DNA of 64,000 nucleotides from Microcystis panniformis FACHB-1757 (GTDB lineage: Bacteria; Cyanobacteriota; Cyanobacteriia; Cyanobacteriales; Microcystaceae): NCBI RefSeq assembly GCF_001264245.1, contig NZ_CP011339.1, positions 3,162,001 through 3,226,000 on the forward strand, written 5' to 3'. Position 1 is the first letter of the stretch. Every line of letters starts with the position of its first letter. A model generated the notes under the pieces. The model ran no database searches. It saw only the letters and a program-made list of their open reading frames with translations, and was not told the origin of the DNA. The position numbers and the translations under genes were made by a program. This document shows positions 34,897 through 44,074 of the stretch, in pieces.

Positions 34897-37139
34897 AAAT
34901 ATCTCCTTTTTTAGCGGCCATTCCCTTACTTTTGCTAGGTGGTACAAGCGCACCTAGTCAAGAAACCATCGATCCGCAATTATTAACCGGCAACCTTCGT
35001 TTAACCCTGAAAAATGGTGTTTGGAAACTGTGGCAAGATCAACCCGTTTATCAAAATCTTACCCTAGATTTAAGCTGTGATCACGCTGTTTGTCAGCCGT
35101 CGGTGTGGGGATACGCGCTCAAATTCAATAAAGAAGTGGATCACCAAGGTACGGTAAAAGCGATTAAATTAGACAATGCTTGGCGATTACAGGTGAAAAT
35201 GAACATTCAAACTCACCCTTGGCAAGGGGAAGTCAGGGAAGCTATCTATAATATCGAAATTGTCCCCTACCAAGACCAACTTATCGGCAGTTATCAAGGC
35301 ACTTTAGGGGGAAGAAGACTACAAAACCAAGTTAATGGCACAATTTCCCCTTTTTGGCCTAATCCTGTTCCTAATCACCAACCCCTACAACCGCGAGAAC
35401 ATCCCCGTTTAATCTTTCGCAAGTCAGAATTAACTAATCTCAGAGAAAAAGCGAAAACTCCCATCGGTCAAACTATTATCGCCCAATTAAACAACAGTTT
35501 ACAAGAAAAAATTTATTACGATGGTTATGTGCCTAATGGGGGTTATCATGCCACAGGTCATTGTTTTTTAGCAATTTTAAATCAAGATAGAAAATCAGCA
35601 GAAATCGCCTGGGAAATTATCGAAAAAACCCGTAAAAATCGGGGAAGGAGAATCTTAGAACAAGCGCCAATTGTTGCTGGAGTCGCTCTCGCCTACGATC
35701 TTTGTTATGATCTTTGGGGAGAAAAGCGCCAACAGGAAATCACTCGCTGGTTATTCAGTGAAAGTAAAAAACTTCTCAGTGGTTTACCCAAAGATGGATG
35801 GAATGGAAACGCAGTTAGTAACTGGAATGCGCGGGCCAGAGGTGCGGCAGGATTAGCTAGTTTAGCGATTCTCAAAGAAGATGTACCACCCGATTCTCTC
35901 TATTCTCCCTCGGCACAGGTGGAAATGGCCAAACGTCACATCGAACGCTATTTTACCACAGCGATCGGCGATCGAGGATTTGGCACAGAAGGAGATTTAT
36001 ACACCACCGAACCCATGGTTCTCACTGTTTTTCCTTTTCTGCAAGGCTATCGAAATAGTCTCGGATTAGACTTAGTAACTGGTTCCTCGGCAGCCCAATT
36101 AATCCCCCATTATTTAACCAGAATTGTCCCTAAAAATGGTCAATTATTGATTCCTGCTTATGGCAGACATCAGATGTTTGTAGGGGTATCTTTATTAACT
36201 ATCGGATTGGGAATTACCGATAAATCATGGCTACCAGCAATAAAATGGCGATTACAAGGTCAAGAAAAACAACTTTTTCACCCTCATTATCCCCATATTG
36301 CCCCTTTTCTTCTCGCTGGTTATCCATCTAATCTTACTTCCGAAAATCCCGAGCGCCAACTTTCCAGGGTTTTAGTTGATCAACAAAAGGGATTTTATGC
36401 TTTTCGTAATCGCTGGCAAAATGAAGAGGATTTTGTCGCTAGTATCTATCTCAAACAGCAACCTTTTGTGGGGGGATGGTCTTTTCCCGATGTCGCTAGT
36501 GTGAGAATTTGGGGATTAGGAGGACATTGGGCGAGTTTTGAGGGGTCAAAAGGCGACTGGAACTCGGAAAATACAGTTATTTTCCCGAAAACACCGCCTT
36601 GGCGACAGGCAAAACCGATATCTTTTCAATCTAGTCCCGATGGTTCGGGAGTAATTAGGTTAAAAACTGATAAAATCAGGGTTAAAGGGGCTGAACCACC
36701 CGCAGGAGTCGCTCTAGTTCGCTCTTTCGCCGTCGATTACAGTCTGTCCTCCGGTTCCCCCGGATTATTCGTCTTGATGGATAAATTATTAGGTAAAGTC
36801 GATCAACCAGAATTTATTAATAAAACTTGGGTGATGAATACCCAGGGAAATGTCATTCTAGGAAAAAATAGTTTTACTATCACTCAAAATGGGGCAAATA
36901 TGCGGGGAACTTTTATCACTCCCGTGACTTTAAAAGTCGAGAAAACTAATACAGGTGAGCGCATTTTAGCCACGGGTAGCGAGGAGTTTTTTCTGGTGAT
37001 GACCGTACAGAAAAGTCGTCCCCCAGCAGTTAAAATTATCGGTAAGGGATTAGATTCTATCGTACAAATTGGCTCCCAGGAAATCTCAATTATCGACGGT
37101 GCAGTTAGATTAAAAGAGATCAAGTTTCAAGAGCCATAA
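34893..37139 (+). CDS. Secreted heparinase II/III-like protein
   Basis: This 748-residue protein begins at ATG 34893 with a signal peptide (ISPFLAAIPLLLLGGTSA). An N-terminal beta domain is followed by HPRLIFRKSELTNLREKA, the entry to an alpha/alpha toroid, and a C-terminal beta-sandwich with QKGFYAFRNRW and WGLGGHWASFEGSKGDWN. This order is typical of heparinase II/III-type polysaccharide lyases. The substrate is unlikely to be heparin; an extracellular slime polysaccharide is plausible. The four-base overlap with the phytyltransferase gene suggests cotranslation without an obvious pathway link. Confidence 0.8.
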   Translation: MKISPFLAAIPLLLLGGTSAPSQETIDPQLLTGNLRLTLKNGVWKLWQDQPVYQNLTLDLSCDHAVCQPSVWGYALKFNKEVDHQGTVKAIKLDNAWRLQVKMNIQTHPWQGEVREAIYNIEIVPYQDQLIGSYQGTLGGRRLQNQVNGTISPFWPNPVPNHQPLQPREHPRLIFRKSELTNLREKAKTPIGQTIIAQLNNSLQEKIYYDGYVPNGGYHATGHCFLAILNQDRKSAEIAWEIIEKTRKNRGRRILEQAPIVAGVALAYDLCYDLWGEKRQQEITRWLFSESKKLLSGLPKDGWNGNAVSNWNARARGAAGLASLAILKEDVPPDSLYSPSAQVEMAKRHIERYFTTAIGDRGFGTEGDLYTTEPMVLTVFPFLQGYRNSLGLDLVTGSSAAQLIPHYLTRIVPKNGQLLIPAYGRHQMFVGVSLLTIGLGITDKSWLPAIKWRLQGQEKQLFHPHYPHIAPFLLAGYPSNLTSENPERQLSRVLVDQQKGFYAFRNRWQNEEDFVASIYLKQQPFVGGWSFPDVASVRIWGLGGHWASFEGSKGDWNSENTVIFPKTPPWRQAKPISFQSSPDGSGVIRLKTDKIRVKGAEPPAGVALVRSFAVDYSLSSGSPGLFVLMDKLLGKVDQPEFINKTWVMNTQGNVILGKNSFTITQNGANMRGTFITPVTLKVEKTNTGERILATGSEEFFLVMTVQKSRPPAVKIIGKGLDSIVQIGSQEISIIDGAVRLKEIKFQEP

Positions 37140-37302
37140 AAATTGGCAATTGAACCCAAAAAGTCAACAGTTGTCAAGGATAATTGTAAAGATGATGACT
37201 ATTTTAGCAATTATTGATGATATAATTGAGACGGCTGACTAAAATAGCCCCTAAATTTAGAACTATCTAGAATTGCATCTATAATTTCTGGCTAACTAAA
37301 CT

Positions 37303-37671
37303 ATGACTAAATATTATCAAATCACCGTTCACAATCGTCAGACCGGCGAAAAAATTACCACCACCGTTCCCGAGGATAACTATATACTGCAAAGTCTGGA
37401 AAAACAGGGTCATCAATTACCCTTTTCCTGTCGTAATGGAGCTTGTACCAGCTGCGCGGTCAGGGTATTATCGGGAGATATCCACCAACCAGAAGCGATC
37501 GGACTATCACCAGAATTAAAAGCCAGAGGTTATGCTTTACTTTGTGTCAGTTATGCTCGTGGCGATATGGAAGTAGCCACCCAAGACGAAGATGAAGTCT
37601 ATGAATTGCAATTCGGTCGCTTTTTTGCCCGTGGAAAAGTGCGTTTTGGTTTACCCTTAGATGAAGAATAG
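37303..37671 (+). CDS. Plant-type [2Fe-2S] ferredoxin, FdC2/Fed2 subgroup
   Basis: This 122-residue electron carrier has cluster ligands Cys43, Cys48, Cys51 and Cys81 (FSCRNGACTSCAV and YALLCVSY). A C-terminal extension of about 25 residues (DEDEVYELQFGRFF, then GLPLDEE) is the mark of the FdC2 group, to which Synechocystis Fed2 belongs. In that group, roles in iron response and chlorophyll-related reactions have been reported; that comes from homologues, not from this sequence. It is followed after 14 bases by an inositol-phosphatase-like gene, likely in the same transcript. Confidence 0.92.
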   Translation: MTKYYQITVHNRQTGEKITTTVPEDNYILQSLEKQGHQLPFSCRNGACTSCAVRVLSGDIHQPEAIGLSPELKARGYALLCVSYARGDMEVATQDEDEVYELQFGRFFARGKVRFGLPLDEE

Positions 37672-37685
37672 ATTAGGGATTAATC

Positions 37686-38507
37686 GTGCCAGATACCAGC
37701 AGCCAATTAGAAAAATACCTAGACATTGCCAGCGAAGCCGCCCTAGCGGCGGGAACAATTATCCTCGATAATTGGGGTAAAATTGAGAAAATAGAAGAAA
37801 AAGGACGATCGGGCGATTTAGTGACGGAAATAGATCGTCGAGCAGAAACAGAAATTCTCAAAATTATTGGCCGTCACTTTCCCAAACACGGGATTTTAGC
37901 GGAAGAATCGGGAAAACTGCCAGGGACGGATAGCGAGTATCTCTGGGCGATCGATCCTCTCGATGGAACCACCAACTATGCCCACGGTTATCCCGTATCC
38001 GTCGTCTCCATCGGACTACTGATCGCAGGGATAGCAGCAGTGGGAGTCATCTATAACCCCTTTAGAAAGGAACTATTTCGGGCTGCCAGGGGTTTGGGGG
38101 CAACCCTGAACCGTCGTCCCATCCATGTCTCCCGGACGAGTGAACTAGAAAAAAGTTTACTGGTGACGGGTTTTGCCTATGATCGCTGTCAAACCTCCGA
38201 TAATAATTATGCCGAATTCTGTTATCTGACCCATCTGACCCAAGGAGTACGCCGCAGCGGTTCTGCTGCCAAAGACTTAACCGATGTGGCCTGTGGGCGC
38301 TTAGATGGTTATTGGGAACGAGGGATTAATCCCTGGGATCTGGCTGCGGGAATTATTCTGATCGAAGAAGCTGGCGGTAAAATTAGCGCCTACGATGAGA
38401 GTCCTTTTCTGATGGAAACGGGGCGAATTCTGGCCACTAACGGACACATTCACACCCCCTTAAGCCAGGCTCTGCAAAAAGCTGCCTCTTGGAGTTTTCA
38501 GTTTTAA
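37686..38507 (+). CDS. Inositol monophosphatase family phosphatase
   Basis: This 273-residue Mg-dependent phosphatase starts at GTG 37686, just after the ferredoxin gene. The family motifs are EEKGRSGDLVTEIDRRAE, GILAEESG, the metal site WAIDPLDGTTNYAHGYP and the late WERGINPWDLAAG. Members hydrolyse inositol 1-phosphate, fructose bisphosphate or histidinol phosphate; the exact substrate is undecided. The active-site residues all appear present. Confidence 0.92.
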   Translation: MPDTSSQLEKYLDIASEAALAAGTIILDNWGKIEKIEEKGRSGDLVTEIDRRAETEILKIIGRHFPKHGILAEESGKLPGTDSEYLWAIDPLDGTTNYAHGYPVSVVSIGLLIAGIAAVGVIYNPFRKELFRAARGLGATLNRRPIHVSRTSELEKSLLVTGFAYDRCQTSDNNYAEFCYLTHLTQGVRRSGSAAKDLTDVACGRLDGYWERGINPWDLAAGIILIEEAGGKISAYDESPFLMETGRILATNGHIHTPLSQALQKAASWSFQF

Positions 38508-38539
38508 TGGGATTATCATTTTAGAGTAGGGTCTGCTGT

Positions 38540-39481
38540 ATGCCTTTTCCAATTTCCCAGGGATTATTTCAATTTGATTTAATCGATCACTTCGCTGTTT
38601 TAGGAGTCTCGATCGATGCCGAACATGAGGCGATTCGCGAGCGTTACTTAAAAATCGCCTATAAACTTCACCCCGATACCTGTCGCCTTTACACCCCCGC
38701 CGAAAGGGAACAGGCTCATCAGTTACTCGCCAAATTAGTTAACCCCGCCTACGAACATCTGGGCCGCGACCTATCTCGGGAAGAATTACGCCTTGTTTTA
38801 ACACAAATTGGCAAGGCAATGGCGAGGGATTCGGGTAAAATCACCATCAATAGCGAACCAGCTAGAAAACTAGCCCAGTCCACCGCTAACTATGAATTAG
38901 CCTATCAAAAAATCCTGCAATCTTTGGCGATCGATCAATATACCGCCCTGGAAAATACCTATCAGAAAATCGCCCAACTCAGTGAACTCAATCTGGTTTA
39001 TCTGATGTTAACCGAAGGTCAGGGCAACAAGAAAACTACCCCGAAAGTCTTTATCTCCCAAGGCAATCCTCGCCAGTCCGAGTTAGTGGTCGCGGCTACC
39101 ACCACGGCAGCCCCAGCTAAAGCCAAGGAATCGCCCTTAGAAGCCTATATTCGCCGCGCCCAAGCCTCTCTTGACCAAAATAACCCCGCCCAAGCTTTGC
39201 GAGAATTGCGCGATGCCCTACGGGAAGAACCAGATAATAGCATCTGTCACGCCCTGCTCGGTTTAGCCTACCTGCGACAAAATCAACTCTCCATGGCCCG
39301 GGTTCATATCAATCGCGCCTGGCAAGTCAGCCCCAAAGATGCGACGGTGATTAGGTGCAAACGGGAACTGGATAAAGTAGTTAATCTTAATACTGAAATG
39401 GAAGACCAGAAGGGACAAAAAAAGGAAGGGAATCCTAAGAGCGGTTTTTGGTCCCTATTTGGTGGTAAAAAGAATAACTAG
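38540..39481 (+). CDS. J-domain and TPR protein
   Basis: This 313-residue soluble protein has an N-terminal J domain around residues 12-75 with the HPD motif intact (YKLHPDTCRLYTP), so it could stimulate a DnaK ATPase. A helical middle follows. The C-terminal tetratricopeptide repeats (ALRELRDALREEPDNSICHA, LLGLAYLRQNQLSMARVHIN) end in a basic, Gly/Lys-rich tail. This J-plus-TPR layout occurs in cyanobacterial proteins of unknown client. It lies 32 bases after the phosphatase gene, so it may be in the same operon. Confidence 0.85.
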   Translation: MPFPISQGLFQFDLIDHFAVLGVSIDAEHEAIRERYLKIAYKLHPDTCRLYTPAEREQAHQLLAKLVNPAYEHLGRDLSREELRLVLTQIGKAMARDSGKITINSEPARKLAQSTANYELAYQKILQSLAIDQYTALENTYQKIAQLSELNLVYLMLTEGQGNKKTTPKVFISQGNPRQSELVVAATTTAAPAKAKESPLEAYIRRAQASLDQNNPAQALRELRDALREEPDNSICHALLGLAYLRQNQLSMARVHINRAWQVSPKDATVIRCKRELDKVVNLNTEMEDQKGQKKEGNPKSGFWSLFGGKKNN

Positions 39482-40017
39482 CTCAAACCATAACGGTATA
39501 AGCCTGATACCAAATCGTCATTTTAACCCGCCTGTTACCCACGCAGGTAACAGGAGAAAAGAAAAGATCAGCCCGAGACTCAAGCTCAAACTAGACAGAC
39601 AAAACAGCTTACCCTGATCAGTAAGTGGGTGGGTGGAATTAAATATAAGATGAACGTAGGTTGGGTTGAAGCATGAAACCCAACGCCCGCATAGTTTACG
39701 CTACCGCTAACCCATCCTACAAATAATTGTGCCTCCCTACTTAATAATAATTAAGCTTTTTGCTTAAGTTGACACCAATGACCGCCGGCGCCCAAAATGT
39801 CATTTATCTTCTGTCAAGGTGGGTTAGGTAAAATGAGAAAAAAGTTCTGAAACCCTTATATAGAGAATGGTTAAGCCGTTGTCTTTTCGCTGTTTACTGT
39901 TTGCTGTTTACTAATCACAGGAAAAAAGCTCCCCACTCGGCTCTTCTATGTCTGTTTTGTTACTTTTTTCTTTTCTCTTGGGATAAGATTGTGATCGATC
40001 GAGTTTAGGGAATTTTT
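39482..40017. other. Gene-free 536-base spacer with a MITE and degenerate heptamers
   Basis: It holds the family A MITE at 39624-39741, a three-unit heptamer run at 39890-39910 (CTGTTTA, CTGTTTG, CTGTTTA) and no supported gene. The promoter of the YbjN-like gene must lie near the right end; no clear box was recognised. Confidence 0.6.
39624..39741. mobile_element. 118-base MITE, family A, copy 2
   Basis: It has the same length, ends and internal palindrome as the copy at 24681-24798, and is flanked by TA at 39622-39623 and 39742-39743. The two copies differ at only a few positions by eye, suggesting recent spread. Confidence 0.85.
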
Positions 40018-40494
40018 ATGACCACGGAAAGTTTAGCGACTTCAGAAGCAATAGAGTCAATGACCGATGAATTTCTGGCTAGTACGAGCAGTCACCAAGA
40101 AATGATTGAAATGGTTATTTCTACTCTGCAGCAGAATGATACTGCTATGGTACAACATACAGAAAAAGGTTATCTTTGGAAGTTTCAGTATGGTAGCGTT
40201 GAGGTATTTGTACAGTTAACTGGGGAAAGCGATGATGATTTTCTAACGGTGTGGTCTTCTGTCCTCAAATTACCCGTTAAGGATGAATTGGGATTAACTC
40301 GCAAGTTATTAGCGATGAATTGTGCCGAAACCTTTGAATCTCATTTTGCCATTATGAATGATCAGGTGGTGGTGATTTCTCAGCGTACGGTGGCCGATTT
40401 GTCTGCTGGGGAGATTTCGCGAGCAATTACTCTCGTGGCGACGGTAGCAGATAATAATGATGAAATGTTACGAGAATCCTTTGGTGGCAGCTAA
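40018..40494 (+). CDS. YbjN-like/CesT-fold small protein
   Basis: This 158-residue acidic protein has the alternating helix and strand pattern of the YbjN superfamily: an N-terminal helix (HQEMIEMVISTLQQND), strands with GYLWKFQYGSVEVFVQL and DDFLTVWSSVLKLP, then LTRKLLAMNCAETFESHFAI. These proteins resemble secretion chaperones in fold and may act as small protein-binding adaptors. No specific role is known for the cyanobacterial members. Its 3' end overlaps the lipoate-ligase gene by 38 bases. Confidence 0.75.
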   Translation: MTTESLATSEAIESMTDEFLASTSSHQEMIEMVISTLQQNDTAMVQHTEKGYLWKFQYGSVEVFVQLTGESDDDFLTVWSSVLKLPVKDELGLTRKLLAMNCAETFESHFAIMNDQVVVISQRTVADLSAGEISRAITLVATVADNNDEMLRESFGGS

Positions 40495-41218
40495 AATTTG
40501 GCGTTATATCCCTCCAATTATCTCATCGGCAGAGAAACAAATGGCGATCGATTCTTGGTTACTAGAGCAACACCGTTGTGGTGATCATCCCCCGACTCTG
40601 CGTTTTTATCAATGGTCGCCCCCGGCTATTTCCTTGGGCTATCATCAACGGCAATATCCCGATTTTTGGCGTGATTTGACTTGGCAAGGTCAAAAAATCT
40701 CCCTAGTTCGTCGTCCTACCGGTGGACGGGCTGTACTACATCAGGGGGATTTGACTTATATGGTGATAAATTCGGGGATGAAGGGGAATATTAGGAAAGT
40801 TTACTGTCAAATCTGTCGATTTTTAATCACAGGCTGGCAAAATCTCGGTCTAGAATTGTCCTACGGTGCTGCCGGCCGGGGATATATCCATTCTGCTAAC
40901 TGTTTCGGTACGGCTACTGGTGCGGATTTAGTCGATAATTGGGGAAATAAATTTATTGGGAGCGCGCAACTGCAACGGGGTTCCTCGGTTCTCCAACATG
41001 GTTCGATGGTGCTAGAGCAGGATAATTCGCTGTTTGAGCAAGTTTTCGCCAGTGCTGCCCCTCAAAAGCTCAATTTAGCCCCAGATTTGACCCTACAGAC
41101 AATTATCGCTACCCTGAAAACCGCCGCCGAGAAATGCTTTGATTGTCAATTGCTAGAGCAACCCCTAGAGGATTGGGAATGGCGATCAATTAAAAAAATG
41201 AATATAAATACTCATTGA
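40457..41218 (+). CDS. Lipoate-protein ligase A family protein
   Basis: This protein of up to 253 residues belongs to the biotin/lipoate ligase fold that transfers lipoate or octanoate to enzyme subunits. The core begins after a poorly conserved leader, at IWRYIPPIISSAEKQMAID. Motifs are RFYQWSPPAISLGYHQ, VRRPTGGRAVLHQGDLTY and ADLVDNWGNKFIGSAQLQR with the expected Lys. The start at 40457 overlaps the previous gene by 38 bases; a later start near LVAAKIWRY would reduce the overlap. Substrate (free lipoate or an acyl carrier) is undecided. Confidence 0.85.
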   Translation: MMKCYENPLVAAKIWRYIPPIISSAEKQMAIDSWLLEQHRCGDHPPTLRFYQWSPPAISLGYHQRQYPDFWRDLTWQGQKISLVRRPTGGRAVLHQGDLTYMVINSGMKGNIRKVYCQICRFLITGWQNLGLELSYGAAGRGYIHSANCFGTATGADLVDNWGNKFIGSAQLQRGSSVLQHGSMVLEQDNSLFEQVFASAAPQKLNLAPDLTLQTIIATLKTAAEKCFDCQLLEQPLEDWEWRSIKKMNINTH

Positions 41219-41543
41219 CAAAAAAGTTTTTGTGTGCGTAAAAAATCAATTATGAGTTAAGTTGTATAGATTTGTAATTTTTTGCTAATAATAGTTAAAG
41301 GTAGATAGAGGCCGCAAGGAACCAAAGTCTTATCGAACTCGAAATTATTGTCTAGCTTGTGCTAGTTTAAGAAACGTTAATCTTTTACAGTTTGTGAGGA
41401 TTAACGAGCGATCGCAGCTAGTTTAGTTAAGCTAATCCAGTCAATCGATCGCGCCATCTTATAAGACAATGGGAGTAATCCCAGACTCAAAAAAGTTAAG
41501 AAATCTTGCCCGTGATTTCAGTTAAGCAAGAGGAAAAATACCC
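41219..41543 (+). promoter_or_regulatory. psbD upstream region and leader
   Basis: This 325-base non-coding stretch precedes psbD. A TTGACA at 41215-41220 with TAAAAA 18 bases downstream is a weak promoter candidate; another AT-rich element, TATAAG, lies near 41460. A HIP1 site (GCGATCGC) is at about 41408. The psbD ATG is preceded by AAGAGGAAAA. Photosystem II core genes are light-regulated in cyanobacteria, but no specific operator is visible here. Confidence 0.35.
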
Positions 41544-42599
41544 ATGACCATTGCTGTCGGACGCGCCCCAGAAAGAGGGCTGTTTGATGCTCTCGATGAC
41601 TGGCTCAAAAGAGACCGTTTCGTCTTCATCGGTTGGTCTGGTTTACTACTCTTCCCCTGCGCCTTCATGGCCCTAGGTGGATGGTTAACCGGCACCACCT
41701 TCGTCACCTCCTGGTACACCCACGGGTTAGCCAGTTCCTATCTGGAAGGCGGCAACTTCCTGACTGTGGCCGTCTCCACCCCCGCCGATGCCTTCGGTCA
41801 CTCCATCCTCTTTCTCTGGGGACCGGAAGCCCAAGGTAACTTCACCCGTTGGTGTCAAATCGGCGGTTTATGGCCCTTTGTCGCTCTCCACGGTGCTTTC
41901 GGCTTGATTGGCTTCATGCTACGTCAGTTTGAAATCGCCCGTTTGGTCGGCATTCGTCCCTACAACGCCCTCGCCTTCTCTGGCCCGATTGCGGTGTTCG
42001 TCAGTGTCTTCCTGATGTACCCCCTCGGTCAGTCTAGCTGGTTCTTTGCCCCTAGCTTCGGCGTGGCTGGTATCTTCCGTTTCATTCTTTTCTTCCAAGG
42101 CTTCCACAACTGGACTCTCAACCCCTTCCACATGATGGGTGTAGCTGGTATCCTCGGTGGTGCGCTTCTCTGTGCTATTCACGGAGCGACGGTAGAAAAT
42201 ACCCTGTTTGAAGACGGTGAAGGTTCCAACACTTTCCGAGCTTTTGAACCCACCCAAGCGGAAGAAACCTACTCCATGGTCACTGCGAACCGTTTCTGGT
42301 CGCAAATCTTCGGCATCGCTTTCTCCAACAAACGTTGGTTACACTTCTTCATGCTCTTTGTCCCCGTGACTGGTTTATGGATGAGTGCTGTGGGTGTGGT
42401 TGGATTAGCGCTTAATCTACGGGCCTATGACTTCGTTTCTCAGGAATTGAGAGCGGCCGAAGACCCGGAATTTGAAACCTTCTACACTAAAAATATTCTG
42501 CTTAACGAAGGTCTGAGAGCTTGGATGGCTCCCCAAGACCAACCCCACGAAAACTTTATCTTCCCTGAGGAGGTTCTCCCGCGTGGTAACGCTCTCTAA
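41544..42599 (+). CDS. psbD: Photosystem II reaction-centre D2 protein
   Basis: This 351-residue thylakoid membrane protein forms the PSII reaction-centre heterodimer with D1 and binds P680 chlorophylls, pheophytin and the plastoquinone QA. The opening is MTIAVGRAPERGLFDALDDW, followed by five membrane helices including SSWFFAPSFGVAGIFRF and HNWTLNPFHMMGVAGILGG, where the His ligands lie. Length is exactly that of cyanobacterial D2. It overlaps psbC by 17 bases, the conserved arrangement. Confidence 0.98.
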   Translation: MTIAVGRAPERGLFDALDDWLKRDRFVFIGWSGLLLFPCAFMALGGWLTGTTFVTSWYTHGLASSYLEGGNFLTVAVSTPADAFGHSILFLWGPEAQGNFTRWCQIGGLWPFVALHGAFGLIGFMLRQFEIARLVGIRPYNALAFSGPIAVFVSVFLMYPLGQSSWFFAPSFGVAGIFRFILFFQGFHNWTLNPFHMMGVAGILGGALLCAIHGATVENTLFEDGEGSNTFRAFEPTQAEETYSMVTANRFWSQIFGIAFSNKRWLHFFMLFVPVTGLWMSAVGVVGLALNLRAYDFVSQELRAAEDPEFETFYTKNILLNEGLRAWMAPQDQPHENFIFPEEVLPRGNAL

Positions 42600-43965
42600 T
42601 ATCCCTACCGCTACCGGTCGTGACCAAAGTTCCACCGGCTTCGCTTGGTGGTCCGGTAACGCTCGTCTTATCAACCTCTCCGGTAAACTGCTCGGCGCTC
42701 ACGTCGCCCACGCTGGTTTAATCGTTTTCTGGGCCGGGGCAATGACCCTGTTTGAAACCGCCCACTTTATCCCCGAAAAACCGATGTACGAACAGGGTTT
42801 AATCCTGCTTCCCCACTTAGCTACCCTCGGTTTTGGGGTCGGTCCGGGTGGTGAAGTAGTCGATACCTTCCCCTACTTCGTCGCTGGTGTTCTGCACTTA
42901 ATTTCTTCGGCTGTACTCGGTTTTGGTGGTATCTACCACGCTATCCGCGGACCGGAAACCCTAGAGGAATACTCTAATTTCTTCGGTTACGACTGGAAAG
43001 ACAAAAACCAAATGACCAACATCATCGGTTATCACCTGATTCTCTTGGGTTGTGGTGCGCTGTTGTTGGTATTTAAAGCCATGTTCTTTGGCGGTGTCTA
43101 TGATACCTGGGCCCCTGGTGGCGGTGACGTCCGCATCATCACCAATCCTACCCTCAACCCCGCAGTTATCTTTGGTTATCTGACCAAAGCTCCCTTCGGT
43201 GGCGAAGGCTGGATTATCAGCGTCAACAATATGGAAGATATCATCGGCGGTCACATCTGGATTGGCTTAATCTGTATCGCTGGCGGTATCTGGCACATTC
43301 TCACCAAACCTTTTGCTTGGGCGCGCCGCGCTTTCATCTGGTCTGGAGAAGCCTATCTGTCCTACAGCTTGGGCGCTCTTTCCATGATGGGCTTTATCGC
43401 CGCCGTTTACGTTTGGTTTAACAACACCGCCTATCCCAGTGAATTCTACGGTCCGACCGGTATGGAAGCTTCCCAAGCTCAAGCTTTCACCTTCTTGGTG
43501 CGTGACCAACGCTTAGGTGCTAACGTCGCTTCTGCCCAAGGCCCCACTGGTCTAGGTAAGTACCTGATGCGCTCTCCCACTGGTGAAATCATCTTCGGTG
43601 GTGAAACCATGCGTTTCTGGGATTTCCGCGGTCCCTGGTTAGAACCCCTCCGCGGTCCTAACGGTTTAGACCTCGACAAAATCAGAAATGACGTACAACC
43701 CTGGCAAGTACGCCGCGCGGCTGAATACATGACCCACGCTCCTTTAGGTTCCTTGAACTCTGTGGGTGGGGTTATCACTGACGTTAACTCGTTTAACTAT
43801 GTGTCTCCTCGCGCTTGGTTGGCTACCTCTCACTTCACCCTCGCCTTCTTCTTCCTGATTGGACACCTCTGGCACGCTGGACGCGCTCGCGCCGCCGCCG
43901 CCGGTTTCGAGAAAGGAATTGACCGCGAGACTGAACCCGCATTGGCAATGCCTGACCTCGACTAA
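42583..43965 (+). CDS. psbC: Photosystem II chlorophyll protein CP43
   Basis: This 460-residue core antenna protein of PSII has six membrane helices and a large lumenal loop that contributes to the oxygen-evolving site. The start is GTG at 42583, inside psbD, with a strong GAGGAGGT ribosome site at 42567-42574. GTG as the psbC start in the psbD overlap is well known in cyanobacteria and chloroplasts. Key segments include GGEVVDTFPYFVAGVLH and, in the lumenal loop, GGETMRFWDFRGPWLEPLRG, which contains the Arg near the Mn cluster. A terminator follows at 43988. Confidence 0.98.
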   Translation: MVTLSNIPTATGRDQSSTGFAWWSGNARLINLSGKLLGAHVAHAGLIVFWAGAMTLFETAHFIPEKPMYEQGLILLPHLATLGFGVGPGGEVVDTFPYFVAGVLHLISSAVLGFGGIYHAIRGPETLEEYSNFFGYDWKDKNQMTNIIGYHLILLGCGALLLVFKAMFFGGVYDTWAPGGGDVRIITNPTLNPAVIFGYLTKAPFGGEGWIISVNNMEDIIGGHIWIGLICIAGGIWHILTKPFAWARRAFIWSGEAYLSYSLGALSMMGFIAAVYVWFNNTAYPSEFYGPTGMEASQAQAFTFLVRDQRLGANVASAQGPTGLGKYLMRSPTGEIIFGGETMRFWDFRGPWLEPLRGPNGLDLDKIRNDVQPWQVRRAAEYMTHAPLGSLNSVGGVITDVNSFNYVSPRAWLATSHFTLAFFFLIGHLWHAGRARAAAAGFEKGIDRETEPALAMPDLD

Positions 43966-43987
43966 TTTTCCTTAGTTCGATGGCAGC

Positions 43988-44017
43988 GGCTCCCGTCTAG
44001 TTGGCGGGAGCCTTTTT
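43988..44017 (+). terminator. Rho-independent terminator of psbD-psbC
   Basis: An 8-base-pair stem GGCTCCCG (43988-43995) pairs with CGGGAGCC (44005-44012) around a 9-base loop and is followed by TTTTT. It lies 23 bases after the psbC stop. Confidence 0.93.
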
Positions 44018-44036
44018 GTTGTTAATTTGCATGAGT

Positions 44037-44069
44037 AGAAAACGGGTTTCTCCGAGAAACCCGTTTTCT
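44037..44069. repeat. Perfect 15-base-pair palindrome between psbC and the cobD-like gene
   Basis: Arms AGAAAACGGGTTTCT at 44037-44051 and 44055-44069 surround a CCG loop. The position between convergent genes suggests a terminator for the cobD-like gene. An imperfect relative lies at 1174-1216. Confidence 0.85.
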
Positions 44070-44074
44070 GTGCG

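Noticed and set aside
41215..41245. TTGACA-18-TAAAAA as a firm psbD promoter
   Set aside because: The -10 match is weak and it starts inside the ligase stop codon region; kept only as a low-confidence note.
41633..43778. Several antisense and shifted frames within psbD and psbC
   Set aside because: They arise from the strong codon bias of these highly expressed genes and have no family match.
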